Assembly: GCF_004331685.1 (NCBI RefSeq)
Contig: NZ_SJSM01000012.1
Location: 100,892-164,891 of the forward strand
Direction of reading: 5' to 3'
DNA from: Pedobacter hiemivivus
GTDB taxonomy: Bacteria; Bacteroidota; Bacteroidia; Sphingobacteriales; Sphingobacteriaceae
Length of the DNA: 64,000 nucleotides
Below are positions 19,358 to 27,501 of the stretch, piece by piece. The first letter of the stretch is position 1; the number at the start of each line of letters is the position of its first letter. The position numbers were made by a program, and so were the translations under genes. The notes below the pieces were generated by a model. The model did not search any database. It was given only the letters and a program-made list of their open reading frames with translations, and was not told the DNA's origin.

Positions 19358-19615
19358 ATGGGAAAAATAGAGGAAGAATGGGAGCCTTTTGAGATACAGG
19401 TAACCATTGAAGGTGAGACTAAGTCATTATTGGTGGTTCCTGATAGGGAAGACCCTAAATATGAAATTTTTGACGAGTACACTTCCTTAGGAACGATCTG
19501 GCAGGATACTGATAAAACCGGGAAAATCTGGTGTGGCGAAGGTCTGGTTGTTAATGAGCTATTGACACAACTAGGTACGCAGGTGGAAGATTATTTAAAC
19601 AATAAACCAGTATAA
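19358..19615 (+). CDS. Small protein of the local three-member family
   Basis: 85 aa. FEIQVTIEGETKSLLVVPD ... PKYEIFDEYTSLGTIWQD matches the strand order of the 18328 and 19621 products. No signal or known domain. It is followed after 5 bases by its likely paralogue at 19621, suggesting a two-gene unit. Function unknown. Confidence 0.65.
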   Translation: MGKIEEEWEPFEIQVTIEGETKSLLVVPDREDPKYEIFDEYTSLGTIWQDTDKTGKIWCGEGLVVNELLTQLGTQVEDYLNNKPV

Positions 19616-19620
19616 ACAAT

Positions 19621-19911
19621 ATGGATCCTTTTAATATTATTATCCGGGTTGACGGACAGCAAATTGACCTCAATATTCATCCGCAAGAAGCAGGTACTTA
19701 CAAAATTATATATCACGGTGCTTTGTTGGGTGAAATTTTCATGGGTAAGGGTGCTGGAAATTGGGAAGCTATGACTGCCGATGATTTGGAACCAGGCGGA
19801 TTTCCTGTATATGAATATGATGAAACTTCTGGCCATCAGGATATCCTGCTTGATTATAACCTAGTACAAGAAATAGGCAGGGAAATTGCCGCGGATACTG
19901 GTTTCCGCTAA
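19621..19911 (+). CDS. Small protein of the local three-member family
   Basis: 96 aa. FNIIIRVDGQQIDLNIHPQ, then GTYKIIYHGALLGEIFMGKG, a mid-region (DLEPGGFPVYEYDE) absent from its shorter relatives, and a C-terminal helix. It begins 5 bases after the stop of the 85-aa gene. The last 4 bases overlap the end of the convergent 49-aa membrane protein gene. Function unknown. Confidence 0.65.
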   Translation: MDPFNIIIRVDGQQIDLNIHPQEAGTYKIIYHGALLGEIFMGKGAGNWEAMTADDLEPGGFPVYEYDETSGHQDILLDYNLVQEIGREIAADTGFR

Positions 19912-20057
19912 GCTCTTCGGATGACACCAAGAATGACCGCTATAATGGCGATAATAATCAGGATGTGAATGATTCCGCCGGTATAAAAACCGCCTAAAAA
20001 ACTAATGGCCCAAATGATGACTAAAAGGACTGCGATGGTATAAAGTAGATTGTTCAT
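19908..20057 (-). CDS. lmo0937-type small membrane protein
   Basis: 49 aa, a very short gene. It starts MNNLLYTIAVLLVIIWAISF and contains a Gly-rich turn (GGFYTGG), a second hydrophobic segment (IIHILIIIAIIAVILGVI) and a basic end (RRA). This two-segment hairpin with a Gly turn matches the lmo0937 family of tiny membrane proteins found beside stress genes. It may be the last gene of the minus-strand unit that begins with the 2OG oxygenase, 56 bases after the KTSC gene. Role unknown. Confidence 0.75.
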   Translation of the reverse strand: MNNLLYTIAVLLVIIWAISFLGGFYTGGIIHILIIIAIIAVILGVIRRA

Positions 20058-20113
20058 GATATTTTATTTTATTGGTTAAGATGTTTTTATAACTGAATTG
20101 GGAGGCTTTTGTT

Positions 20114-20317
20114 TTATTTGTTTCTCAACTTGGTGTATTTGAAGTGGCCTTTAATGAAGTGATTAAAATATCTTCCCTTTGATTCCGCTGCGTTTAACTT
20201 ATTGGCAATATCAATTGGAACGGATTTGTAGGCATAAGTTATGCCTGATACAAAAGTAATGTACAGGATACGTTTTGTAGATTCGTAACTATAATGCTGG
20301 ATGACAGAGGAAGGCAT
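20114..20317 (-). CDS. KTSC-domain protein
   Basis: 67 aa. SVIQHYSYESTKRILYITFVSG, then YAYKSVPIDIANKLNAAESKGRYFNHFIKGHFKY, matching the KTSC domain (named after its usual K-T-S-C motif; here the last part reads SKGRYFNHFI). The domain is common in small stand-alone proteins and is sometimes fused to nucleic-acid-related proteins. It lies 43 bases after the Ada-type gene. Function unknown; family call likely. Confidence 0.75.
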   Translation of the reverse strand: MPSSVIQHYSYESTKRILYITFVSGITYAYKSVPIDIANKLNAAESKGRYFNHFIKGHFKYTKLRNK

Positions 20318-20360
20318 TTTAGTAGGGGTTTATAATCAATTATGATCCGTAATAATAAGG

Positions 20361-20606
20361 TTACCTATTTGCACTTTTCCATTCTTTGTATTGTTCTTTT
20401 CTACAACGGCCGCAAGGACGATACCCGTTTTGAAGTGCTTCTTTTTCAGAAATGAAGAAAACCCTGTTTTCTTTTTTTATTTTTTTGCCGGAGGCACATG
20501 ATAAGGTTCCATAAATTTTTAGTTTACAGTTTCCTCCAAAGCGTATGGTTTGATTTTTGATTCTATTTCGCAAATCTCGGCTCGATATTTCGTTGTGCCG
20601 TATCAT
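20361..20606 (-). CDS. Stand-alone Ada-type zinc-binding domain protein
   Basis: 81 aa. Four cysteines (Cys27, Cys37, Cys65, Cys68) in the order of the Ada N-terminal metal-binding domain, with ENRVFFISEKEALQNGYRPCGRCRK matching its hallmark (FF...A...GYRPC..C). In Ada one zinc-bound cysteine takes methyl groups from DNA phosphotriesters; whether that happens in this isolated version is not known. The methyltransferase and AraC-type parts of Ada are absent. Only one base separates it from the upstream 2OG oxygenase gene. Confidence 0.82.
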   Translation of the reverse strand: MIRHNEISSRDLRNRIKNQTIRFGGNCKLKIYGTLSCASGKKIKKENRVFFISEKEALQNGYRPCGRCRKEQYKEWKSANR

Positions 20607-20607
20607 T

Positions 20608-21333
20608 CTAGCTTAAAGCATCATGGAATATAATGCCCAGTGTGTAACGCTCTCCCGCCTGTATTTCACTTACACCGTGTTTCATATTTACCCGATAATA
20701 TCCCTTTGTGCCTTTTACAGGTTTAAAGTTAGTGGTAAAGATCAGCATATCTCCTTTGCCAGGTTTCAATACTATGGCTTTGGATTGCGCCCTGGGAGTT
20801 TGTTGGGTTAATATAAATTCTCCGCCTGAAAAGTCTTTGTCGGCTTCGCTTAAAAACAATACGGTTTGGATCGGAAAATAAATATCTCCATATAAATCCT
20901 GATGCAGCGTATTGTATCCACCTTTCCCATATTTCAATATCAAAACCGTGGCTTTTCGCTGATCATTTTCATAGCATTGCTGCAATAGGTCTGTATGATG
21001 TAATGGAAATTGTTTGTTAATATTTAATGCTTTAAACCATAAATTGGCAATTGGCACCAGCTTAGGATAGATGTTTGTTCGGATTTGCTGAATAATGTCC
21101 GGCAGCGGGTAGTTGAAATATTTATATTCGCCAATGCCAAAACGATAGCGTTCCATTACTACTGTTTTTCTGAAAGCTTGCGGGTTGTCATAGTCTTTAA
21201 TTAACTCATTGCATTGCTTATCCATTAAGAATTTAGGGATGATTGCAAAACCCTTTTCGTGCATTTCATCACTAATGAGACTCCAATCGACTTGCTGAGT
21301 CAAGGCAATACCTATTTCATGTGTTTCGTCCAT
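20608..21333 (-). CDS. 2OG-Fe(II) dioxygenase
   Basis: 241 aa, prolyl-hydroxylase/AlkB-like double-stranded beta helix. Iron ligands His144 and Asp146 (NTLHQDLYGD) and His219 (MKHG) with the 2-oxoglutarate arginine Arg229 (GERYTLG) are all present. The protein belongs to a bacterial family with a strongly conserved TVVMERYRFGIGEYKYF segment. It could hydroxylate a protein or repair alkylated bases. The tight pairing with the Ada-type zinc protein favours an alkylation response, but that is inference. Confidence 0.87.
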   Translation of the reverse strand: MDETHEIGIALTQQVDWSLISDEMHEKGFAIIPKFLMDKQCNELIKDYDNPQAFRKTVVMERYRFGIGEYKYFNYPLPDIIQQIRTNIYPKLVPIANLWFKALNINKQFPLHHTDLLQQCYENDQRKATVLILKYGKGGYNTLHQDLYGDIYFPIQTVLFLSEADKDFSGGEFILTQQTPRAQSKAIVLKPGKGDMLIFTTNFKPVKGTKGYYRVNMKHGVSEIQAGERYTLGIIFHDALS

Positions 21334-21438
21334 TTTTTTTAAAATTTCTATAGCAAAGGTGGAAATGTTTGAAGCGACAGAAAACCCGAAACTTGCTTAA
21401 AAACTTCTGCCTTTATGGGAATTAGCCTTTTGTAAATG

Positions 21439-21639
21439 TTAATCAAGGCAGTCTATGAAAAGGAAGGATTGTGTACTCTTGATTTTTAAGATGTAGAGGT
21501 TTCCCGAAATATAGCCAGCCTTTGCTGAAGAGTCCTCTGCATCCTGGTTCTGTTCATGGGTTTTAGGCAGGTTACGGCCCCCATGGAGTTGTTCTCTGTT
21601 GGTGAATTCTTCTGCTGGTAACTGCTTCTTGTTTTTCAT
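21439..21639 (-). CDS. Small hydrophilic hypothetical protein
   Basis: 66 aa, starting MKNKKQLPAEEFTNREQLHG, rich in Lys, Glu, Gln and Asn. No domain recognised. It is followed on the other strand by another small hydrophilic gene (21779), the kind of pair often seen in stress clusters of this group. The reading frame is short, so it could be spurious. Confidence 0.4.
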   Translation of the reverse strand: MKNKKQLPAEEFTNREQLHGGRNLPKTHEQNQDAEDSSAKAGYISGNLYILKIKSTQSFLFIDCLD

Positions 21640-21778
21640 AGTCTTATATTTTAGGTAGTTATAACATAATGTTTGGTGTTATGTTTCATGAATTTTGCAG
21701 TGGGGGCCTTTTATTGTTAACATAGTTCTTTGGAACAATTTGAACTGCTAGTTGTTAAAGTTTTTAAGATTTGAGGTT

Positions 21779-21982
21779 ATGAAAGGAAAAAAAAATGTAC
21801 AGGAAAAAGTAAAGCAGGTAATTAAAACTGGTGTCATTCCAAATGAGCAGCTCAAAGGAAGTGATGCGGATAAAGCATATGACGCTGAAGGGAACTTTTC
21901 TCCAAAGCAAAAACCTGAAAATGACAGTCCTCAGAGACTTGATTGTCAGGAAGGATCAGATGCAGATACGGATAATGCTTGA
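21779..21982 (+). CDS. Small hydrophilic hypothetical protein
   Basis: 67 aa from the ATG at 21779 (MKGKKNVQEKVKQVIKTGVI). An upstream in-frame ATG at 21752 is less likely. Basic N-terminus and acidic, disordered-looking C-terminus (QEGSDADTDNA). No known domain. It lies 80 bases before the ECF sigma gene and is probably separate from PUL 2. Confidence 0.45.
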   Translation: MKGKKNVQEKVKQVIKTGVIPNEQLKGSDADKAYDAEGNFSPKQKPENDSPQRLDCQEGSDADTDNA

Positions 21983-22062
21983 TAGAGAGAGGGAGACAAT
22001 TTTAATATGAATTTTTTATTTGGTAAAATATTTTTATCATTGCTTAAAACCAAAGCTATTGA

Positions 22063-22668
22063 ATGTCTAATCAAAATCAGGAGAAATGCGAAAATGATGT
22101 TGAATTATTACACTTGTTAAAACAAGGAGATAATGTAGCTTTTGATAAGATATATAACCTTTATAGTCAGAAAATTTATCACAATATTTTACGAGTTGTT
22201 AAACAAAGTGATTTAGCTGAAGAAATTTTGCAGGAAGTTTTTTTAAAAATATGGGACAAGAGATTAAGCATTAATATAGAATCTTCTTTCAAATCTTATA
22301 TTTTTAAAATAGCGCACAACCTGGTTATGGATTTATTTAGAAGAGCGGCCTTCGATCGGAATTTAATTAATCGGCTGGCCATAGAATCGAACTCGTCATT
22401 TGACAACAGTACCGAAGATATTATTGATTTTAAGGATACCCAGAAATTAATAGATGAGGCCATTGAGCTGCTTCCTCCTCAAAGAAAGAATGTGTATTTA
22501 TTGTGCAAAATAGAGGGTAAAACCTATCAAGAGGTGAGTGAGTTGTTAAACATATCCACCTCAACAGTTAGCGATCATATTGTAAAAGCTACTAAATTAA
22601 TAAAGCATCATATTAAGGATATCCATTATTCAATCTTCATCGCCGCTATCATTTCTAAAATTAATTAG
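22063..22668 (+). CDS. ECF-type RNA polymerase sigma factor (FecI-like) of PUL 2
   Basis: 201 aa. Region 2 (about 25-95) carries FDKIYNLYSQKIYHNILRVV, LAEEILQEVFLKIWDKR and YIFKIAHNLVMDLFRR. Region 4 (about 135-185) carries LLPPQRKNVYLLCKIEGKTYQEVSELLNISTSTVSDH, a helix-turn-helix for -35 recognition. It is cytosolic and held inactive by its FecR partner until the outer-membrane transporter signals glycan import. The anti-sigma gene follows by 50 bases, then the SusC with an STN domain. Confidence 0.95.
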   Translation: MSNQNQEKCENDVELLHLLKQGDNVAFDKIYNLYSQKIYHNILRVVKQSDLAEEILQEVFLKIWDKRLSINIESSFKSYIFKIAHNLVMDLFRRAAFDRNLINRLAIESNSSFDNSTEDIIDFKDTQKLIDEAIELLPPQRKNVYLLCKIEGKTYQEVSELLNISTSTVSDHIVKATKLIKHHIKDIHYSIFIAAIISKIN

Positions 22669-22718
22669 AAAAATATTTTCATACCGAGCAGAGGAAAGTA
22701 TTTTCCCATGCGTCTTAG

Positions 22719-23924
22719 ATGAAAAACCAATATAAATTGAGCAGGCTACCGTATAAAGAAATACTTCAAAAATATTTGAATAATTCTTCCTCCGCCCAGG
22801 AATTAGAATTGTTGATGCTTTATTTTCAGATCGATGATCAAAAGGAATTAGAAAATCTGGTTTTTGACGAAATAAATAAAGAGGTTTCAGTTGATCAGAT
22901 TACTGAACAAGAAATCATATCGGTTAAAAAAGTTCATCAGAATTTAAAACAGATTTTATCGAATGATCATTTAAATAAAACCGCAATTGTTAAAAGGCTT
23001 TGGTTTAAAGCAATTGCAGCAGCCGTAGTTTTAATTGTTTGTTTTATTGGCCTCCGTCACTATTTAAATAAAGCGGATAAGGAAAGCAAATTTGCTACGC
23101 ATAAAACAATTCCTCCAGGAACAAGATCGGCAACATTAACATTGTCGAACGGACAGCGTATAACTCTTTCTGATGCGATTAATGGCAAGATTGCCCAGGA
23201 TAACGGGGTCGAAATTATTAAGGACAGTGAAGGGAAATTGATTTATAAAATAAATGATCATAATGCCGATAGTAAAGGCTTTAATATTTTATCAACCCAA
23301 AGAGGTGAAACTTACGATGTGATTCTCCCGGATGGTTCTAAAGTATTCCTAAATGCGGAAAGTTCAATAAAATACGCAGCCAATTTTAATCATAAACAGA
23401 AACGTACCGTAGAACTGACTGGTGAAGCTTATTTTGAAGTTTATAAGAATATTCAAAAGCCTTTTGTTTTGAAATCTAAAACTCAGGAAATAGAGGTTTT
23501 GGGAACACATTTTAATGTAAGTGCTTATAACAATGAAGCTGTAAAAACGACACTACTGGAAGGTTCGGTTAAAGTATCGACAGCTTATACCGGTACAGCA
23601 AATAAAACAGCGATTTTAAAACCTGGACAACTACTCTTCAACCACAAGAACGATTTTACAATTAAACAGTTGACAAACCCTGATGATGAAATAGCATGGA
23701 AGCTTGGGTACTTTGCCTTTGACCATAAAAGTATTCAGGAAGCCATGAATGAAATTGCAAGATGGTATGATGTGGAAATCGAATACGTTGGCGACTTTGA
23801 CGATGTAGAATTTGGCGGCACAATGTTAAGAGCCAGCAGCATCAGGAAACTATTGAATAAAATAGAATTAACCGGTACCGTGAAATTTAAAGTTGAGGGA
23901 AGGAGGGTAATGGTGATCAGATAA
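22719..23924 (+). CDS. FecR-type transmembrane anti-sigma factor
   Basis: 401 aa. N-terminal cytosolic part of about 90 residues that should hold the sigma factor, one membrane segment (about 93-113, FKAIAAAVVLIVCFIGLRHY), then a periplasmic FecR domain (RGETYDVILPDGSKVFLNAESSIKY, ELTGEAYFEVYK, FNVSAYNNEAVKTTLLEGSVKV) and a C-terminal STN-like end (EIARWYDVEIEYVG). The periplasmic end contacts the STN domain of the SusC encoded next. Between its stop and that SusC start is 126 bases. Confidence 0.95.
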   Translation: MKNQYKLSRLPYKEILQKYLNNSSSAQELELLMLYFQIDDQKELENLVFDEINKEVSVDQITEQEIISVKKVHQNLKQILSNDHLNKTAIVKRLWFKAIAAAVVLIVCFIGLRHYLNKADKESKFATHKTIPPGTRSATLTLSNGQRITLSDAINGKIAQDNGVEIIKDSEGKLIYKINDHNADSKGFNILSTQRGETYDVILPDGSKVFLNAESSIKYAANFNHKQKRTVELTGEAYFEVYKNIQKPFVLKSKTQEIEVLGTHFNVSAYNNEAVKTTLLEGSVKVSTAYTGTANKTAILKPGQLLFNHKNDFTIKQLTNPDDEIAWKLGYFAFDHKSIQEAMNEIARWYDVEIEYVGDFDDVEFGGTMLRASSIRKLLNKIELTGTVKFKVEGRRVMVIR

Positions 23925-24050
23925 TTTTACGCTTACAAAGTTATTAACCCAGGAGCGTTCGTACCGCCCCTAGGTATCAGCTAATTGCTGAGTCAGATAA
24001 CTAAAATTAATTGTTACAACAACCAAATATTTATTAACCTAACGAACCAA

Positions 24051-27000
24051 ATGTATAAAAAAAATACTGTAATCAAATGCAGCGCATATTACTTTATTCC
24101 ATCTAGTTTTTTTCTAAAAATGAAGTTACTTATTGCTATTTGGATGGTTGCTTTAATGCAAGTTTCAGCGGCGAGCATCGCACAAAATGTGAGTTTAAAT
24201 GTGAAAAATGCGCATATAGAACATGTCTTTCATGAATTAACCAGGCAAACTGGCTTTCACTTTTTTTATGATGTAAAGATCATAAAAGAGGCAAAGCTTT
24301 TAACTTTAAAAGCCCGTGATTTACCACTGACTGATGTGCTGTCTATCTGTTTTTTAAATCAACCTTTCACTTATCATTTTGATGGAAAGGATATTATTAT
24401 CAAATCAAAAATTAAGAATCCATCGACGAATGCCGAGATTAAAATTACGGGAAAAGTAAGCGATGAAACTTCCAAACCATTAATTGGAGCTATAGTTCGG
24501 GTAAAGGATTCAAAAATTACAACTATAACGGATAAGAATGGAAATTATAGCATAGCTGTCCCCAACGAAGATGCCGTATTAGAATTCGTTTTTATTGGGT
24601 ACATTAAACAGGAACTAAAAGTTGGAAACAGGAAAACGCTAAATGTAAATTTAAAGCTTAGCGATACCGGTTTAGATGAAGTAGTGGTAATTGGATATGG
24701 CACACAAAACAAATCTGATTTAACAGGTTCCATCGCCTCTATAAAAGCCAAAGATCTGGAAAAATCAAAAGCCGTTTCTTTTGCCGAAGCACTGCAGGGA
24801 CGGGTTTCTGGAATTCAGATTACTTCAAACTCTGGTGAACCTGGAGCCGGTGTTGATATGAACATCCGAGGGGCAAACTCTTTCTCATCCGGAGTACAAC
24901 CGCTATATGTTATTGATGGGGTGCAAATAGATATCAATAATGGGGAGGTGTCGGGATCAGGCTATGGAAATACCTCTTCACTTAATCCCTTAGCGAATAT
25001 AAACCCTGCTGACATTGCATCTATAGAGGTTTTAAAGGACGCTTCGGCTACTGCAATTTTTGGTTCCCGTGGCGCCAATGGAGTCATTATTGTAACCACT
25101 AAAGAAGGGGTAGCAAATACTTCCGTTTTAGAGTTGAATACCTATTGGCTGTCCTCAAAGGCCACAAAGAAAATAGATTTATTGGGCGCTGCAGATTATA
25201 CCGCTTACAGGTATGCCATTACACCTCAGGATCCTTTGTGGGCTGATGATATAGATGGGGATGGTATCTATGATAAGATGAAAGACAATACAGGTCTAAA
25301 ATCATACGATTGGCAGGATTTACTTTTAAGAAGCGGCTTGTCTCAGAATTATAATTTAAACTATAGTGGGGGAACTCAAAAGACAACTTTTTCTAGCTCA
25401 TTCGGTTACTTAAACCAGCAGGGTTTAGTTAAAAATAACTCCTATGACCGATATAGCTTAAATCTAAAAGTCAATCATAATGCGACACCTAGATTAAAGA
25501 TTGGTACAACGATAAATGCATCCTATTCAGAAAGCGAAGGTACGGCTACTAATGGTGGCGATGGCCCTAGGAATTACAATGGTTTAATACAGAATTTATT
25601 ACTTTATAAACCCGTAAATGTACCTGAAGAGGGCGATGTTAGTTCTGATCCGGATAACAGTGGACTGGGAAGTCCAGCTGATTTTGTCAACTATTCTGTT
25701 AAAAATGTTCCGACCTTAAGGTTGATCGCGAGTGTAAATGCGACGTATAAAATATTTGATAATTTAAGTTTAAACTCAAATACCGGAACTGTACTGACGG
25801 ACTCAAAAAATAAGGAATGGTATCCTTCTACCACATCATGGGGCTACAATACAAACGGACTGGGGATGTTAAATACAAGTAGTTCTGCAAATTGGTACCA
25901 TACCAGCACCTTAACTTTCAAACATAAATTCAGTAAAGATCTCAATTTAACGGTTTTGGGTGGTTTTGAACTTAATTCCTATACCTACGAGAGTTTTAGA
26001 ATGCGTGGAGAGAATTTCGATATTCAGACTATAAATGCGGTGGACAATATTGGTACAGCAAAAATACTAGCTTTCCCGCCTACCACAGATAAGTACAAAT
26101 ACAATCGTTTATCACAATTTGGGAGGCTGAATTTTAATATAGCCAACAAATACTTGTTTACCGCAACATTAAGGAATGATGGCTCTTCAAAATTTGGAGC
26201 GGAGAATAAGTATGCATTATTTCCATCGGGTGCTTTCGCCTGGAAATTGTCTAATGAGAACTTTCTTAAGAACGTAAAAGAAATATCAGAAATAAAAATC
26301 AGGACCAGTTACGGTATAACCGGTAACGATCGGATTGCGGCTTACCAATCTTTGTCTGGTACTGTGAATGCTTATTATTCAGGAAACGATGGGAATGCGG
26401 TTTTAGGAATTGCACCCGCTGTATTGGCCAATAAGAATTTAAGATGGGAGGCTACGCATCAGTATGATTTGGGTTTGGATTTAGGGCTATTTAACAACAG
26501 AATTGCTTTAACGGTTGACGCTTACTATAAGCAAACTAAAGACTTATTAATCAATACTGATATTGCTGGTCATTCTGGCTTTATTAAGCAATGGCAAAAT
26601 ATAGGTCGGGTCGATAATAAAGGGCTGGAATTTGCCTTAAATACCGTTAATGTAAAAACTAAAAACTTTAACTGGTCGAGTAATTTTAATATATCTTTTA
26701 ATAGAAACAAGGTTGTTTCCTTAGGCGACGTAGAATACCTTCCTGTAACGGTAAGTGGTAGTTTGATTCGGAATGTGGGTAGAGTGATTGTTGGCCAGCC
26801 AATAGGGGCGGCTTATGGCTATGTATTTGACGGTATTTATCAAACTGAGGATTTTATACAATCGGGTTCTACATTAACCTTAAAACCTGGTGTTGCAGCG
26901 ATGAGCAGCAGAGCGGCTAAGCCAGGCGATTTTAAGTATAAGGATTTAAATGGAGATGGTGTTGTTGATGATGTAAACGACAGGACGATTATCAGTAATA

Positions 27001-27497
27001 GCAATGCTAAGCATTTTGGAGGCTTTACAAATTCATTTACGTATAAGAATTTCGATTTATCGGTACTGTTTCAATGGTCATACGGGAATGATATTTTAAA
27101 TTCAGGGAAATACAGATATGAGGCTGGCCAGAATTATTATGCAAATGTAACTACCGAGTACTGGAACAATCGCTGGACAAGTACTAATCCCAGTAATACT
27201 TATGCCGCATTAACAGGCCTGGGAAAAATAGAAACCTCAAGTTATTATGTTGAAGATGGATCTTATTTAAGATTAAAAAACATCAATCTGGGTTACAATT
27301 TTGAGGAGAGCAAGTTAAAGAATTACAAAATAAGAGGGATCCGGTTTTATGTTACAGCGGAGAATTTAGTTACCTGGACCAAATACACGGGTTTTGACCC
27401 TGAAATAGCCTCTTATACTTCGTTACTGCCGGGTATTGATAACATATCCTATCCACGCGCCAGAACATTCACATTTGGTCTTAATTTAAAATTTTAA
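24051..27497 (+). CDS. SusC-like TonB-dependent transporter with STN signalling domain
   Basis: 1148 aa from the ATG at 24051 (MYKKNTVIKC), chosen because the upstream frame reads non-signal-like sequence. Signal peptide to about residue 45, then an STN domain (VSLNVKNAHIEHVFHELTRQ ... FHFFYDV, to about 125), a carboxypeptidase-like domain (about 130-215), LDEVVVIGYGTQN, a plug with DASATAIFGSRGANGVIIVTT, and a beta-barrel ending NLKF. The STN domain is the part that signals to FecR. SusD starts 4 bases after the stop, so the pair is tightly coupled. Confidence 0.95.
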   Translation: MYKKNTVIKCSAYYFIPSSFFLKMKLLIAIWMVALMQVSAASIAQNVSLNVKNAHIEHVFHELTRQTGFHFFYDVKIIKEAKLLTLKARDLPLTDVLSICFLNQPFTYHFDGKDIIIKSKIKNPSTNAEIKITGKVSDETSKPLIGAIVRVKDSKITTITDKNGNYSIAVPNEDAVLEFVFIGYIKQELKVGNRKTLNVNLKLSDTGLDEVVVIGYGTQNKSDLTGSIASIKAKDLEKSKAVSFAEALQGRVSGIQITSNSGEPGAGVDMNIRGANSFSSGVQPLYVIDGVQIDINNGEVSGSGYGNTSSLNPLANINPADIASIEVLKDASATAIFGSRGANGVIIVTTKEGVANTSVLELNTYWLSSKATKKIDLLGAADYTAYRYAITPQDPLWADDIDGDGIYDKMKDNTGLKSYDWQDLLLRSGLSQNYNLNYSGGTQKTTFSSSFGYLNQQGLVKNNSYDRYSLNLKVNHNATPRLKIGTTINASYSESEGTATNGGDGPRNYNGLIQNLLLYKPVNVPEEGDVSSDPDNSGLGSPADFVNYSVKNVPTLRLIASVNATYKIFDNLSLNSNTGTVLTDSKNKEWYPSTTSWGYNTNGLGMLNTSSSANWYHTSTLTFKHKFSKDLNLTVLGGFELNSYTYESFRMRGENFDIQTINAVDNIGTAKILAFPPTTDKYKYNRLSQFGRLNFNIANKYLFTATLRNDGSSKFGAENKYALFPSGAFAWKLSNENFLKNVKEISEIKIRTSYGITGNDRIAAYQSLSGTVNAYYSGNDGNAVLGIAPAVLANKNLRWEATHQYDLGLDLGLFNNRIALTVDAYYKQTKDLLINTDIAGHSGFIKQWQNIGRVDNKGLEFALNTVNVKTKNFNWSSNFNISFNRNKVVSLGDVEYLPVTVSGSLIRNVGRVIVGQPIGAAYGYVFDGIYQTEDFIQSGSTLTLKPGVAAMSSRAAKPGDFKYKDLNGDGVVDDVNDRTIISNSNAKHFGGFTNSFTYKNFDLSVLFQWSYGNDILNSGKYRYEAGQNYYANVTTEYWNNRWTSTNPSNTYAALTGLGKIETSSYYVEDGSYLRLKNINLGYNFEESKLKNYKIRGIRFYVTAENLVTWTKYTGFDPEIASYTSLLPGIDNISYPRARTFTFGLNLKF

Positions 27498-27501
27498 GCA
27501 T

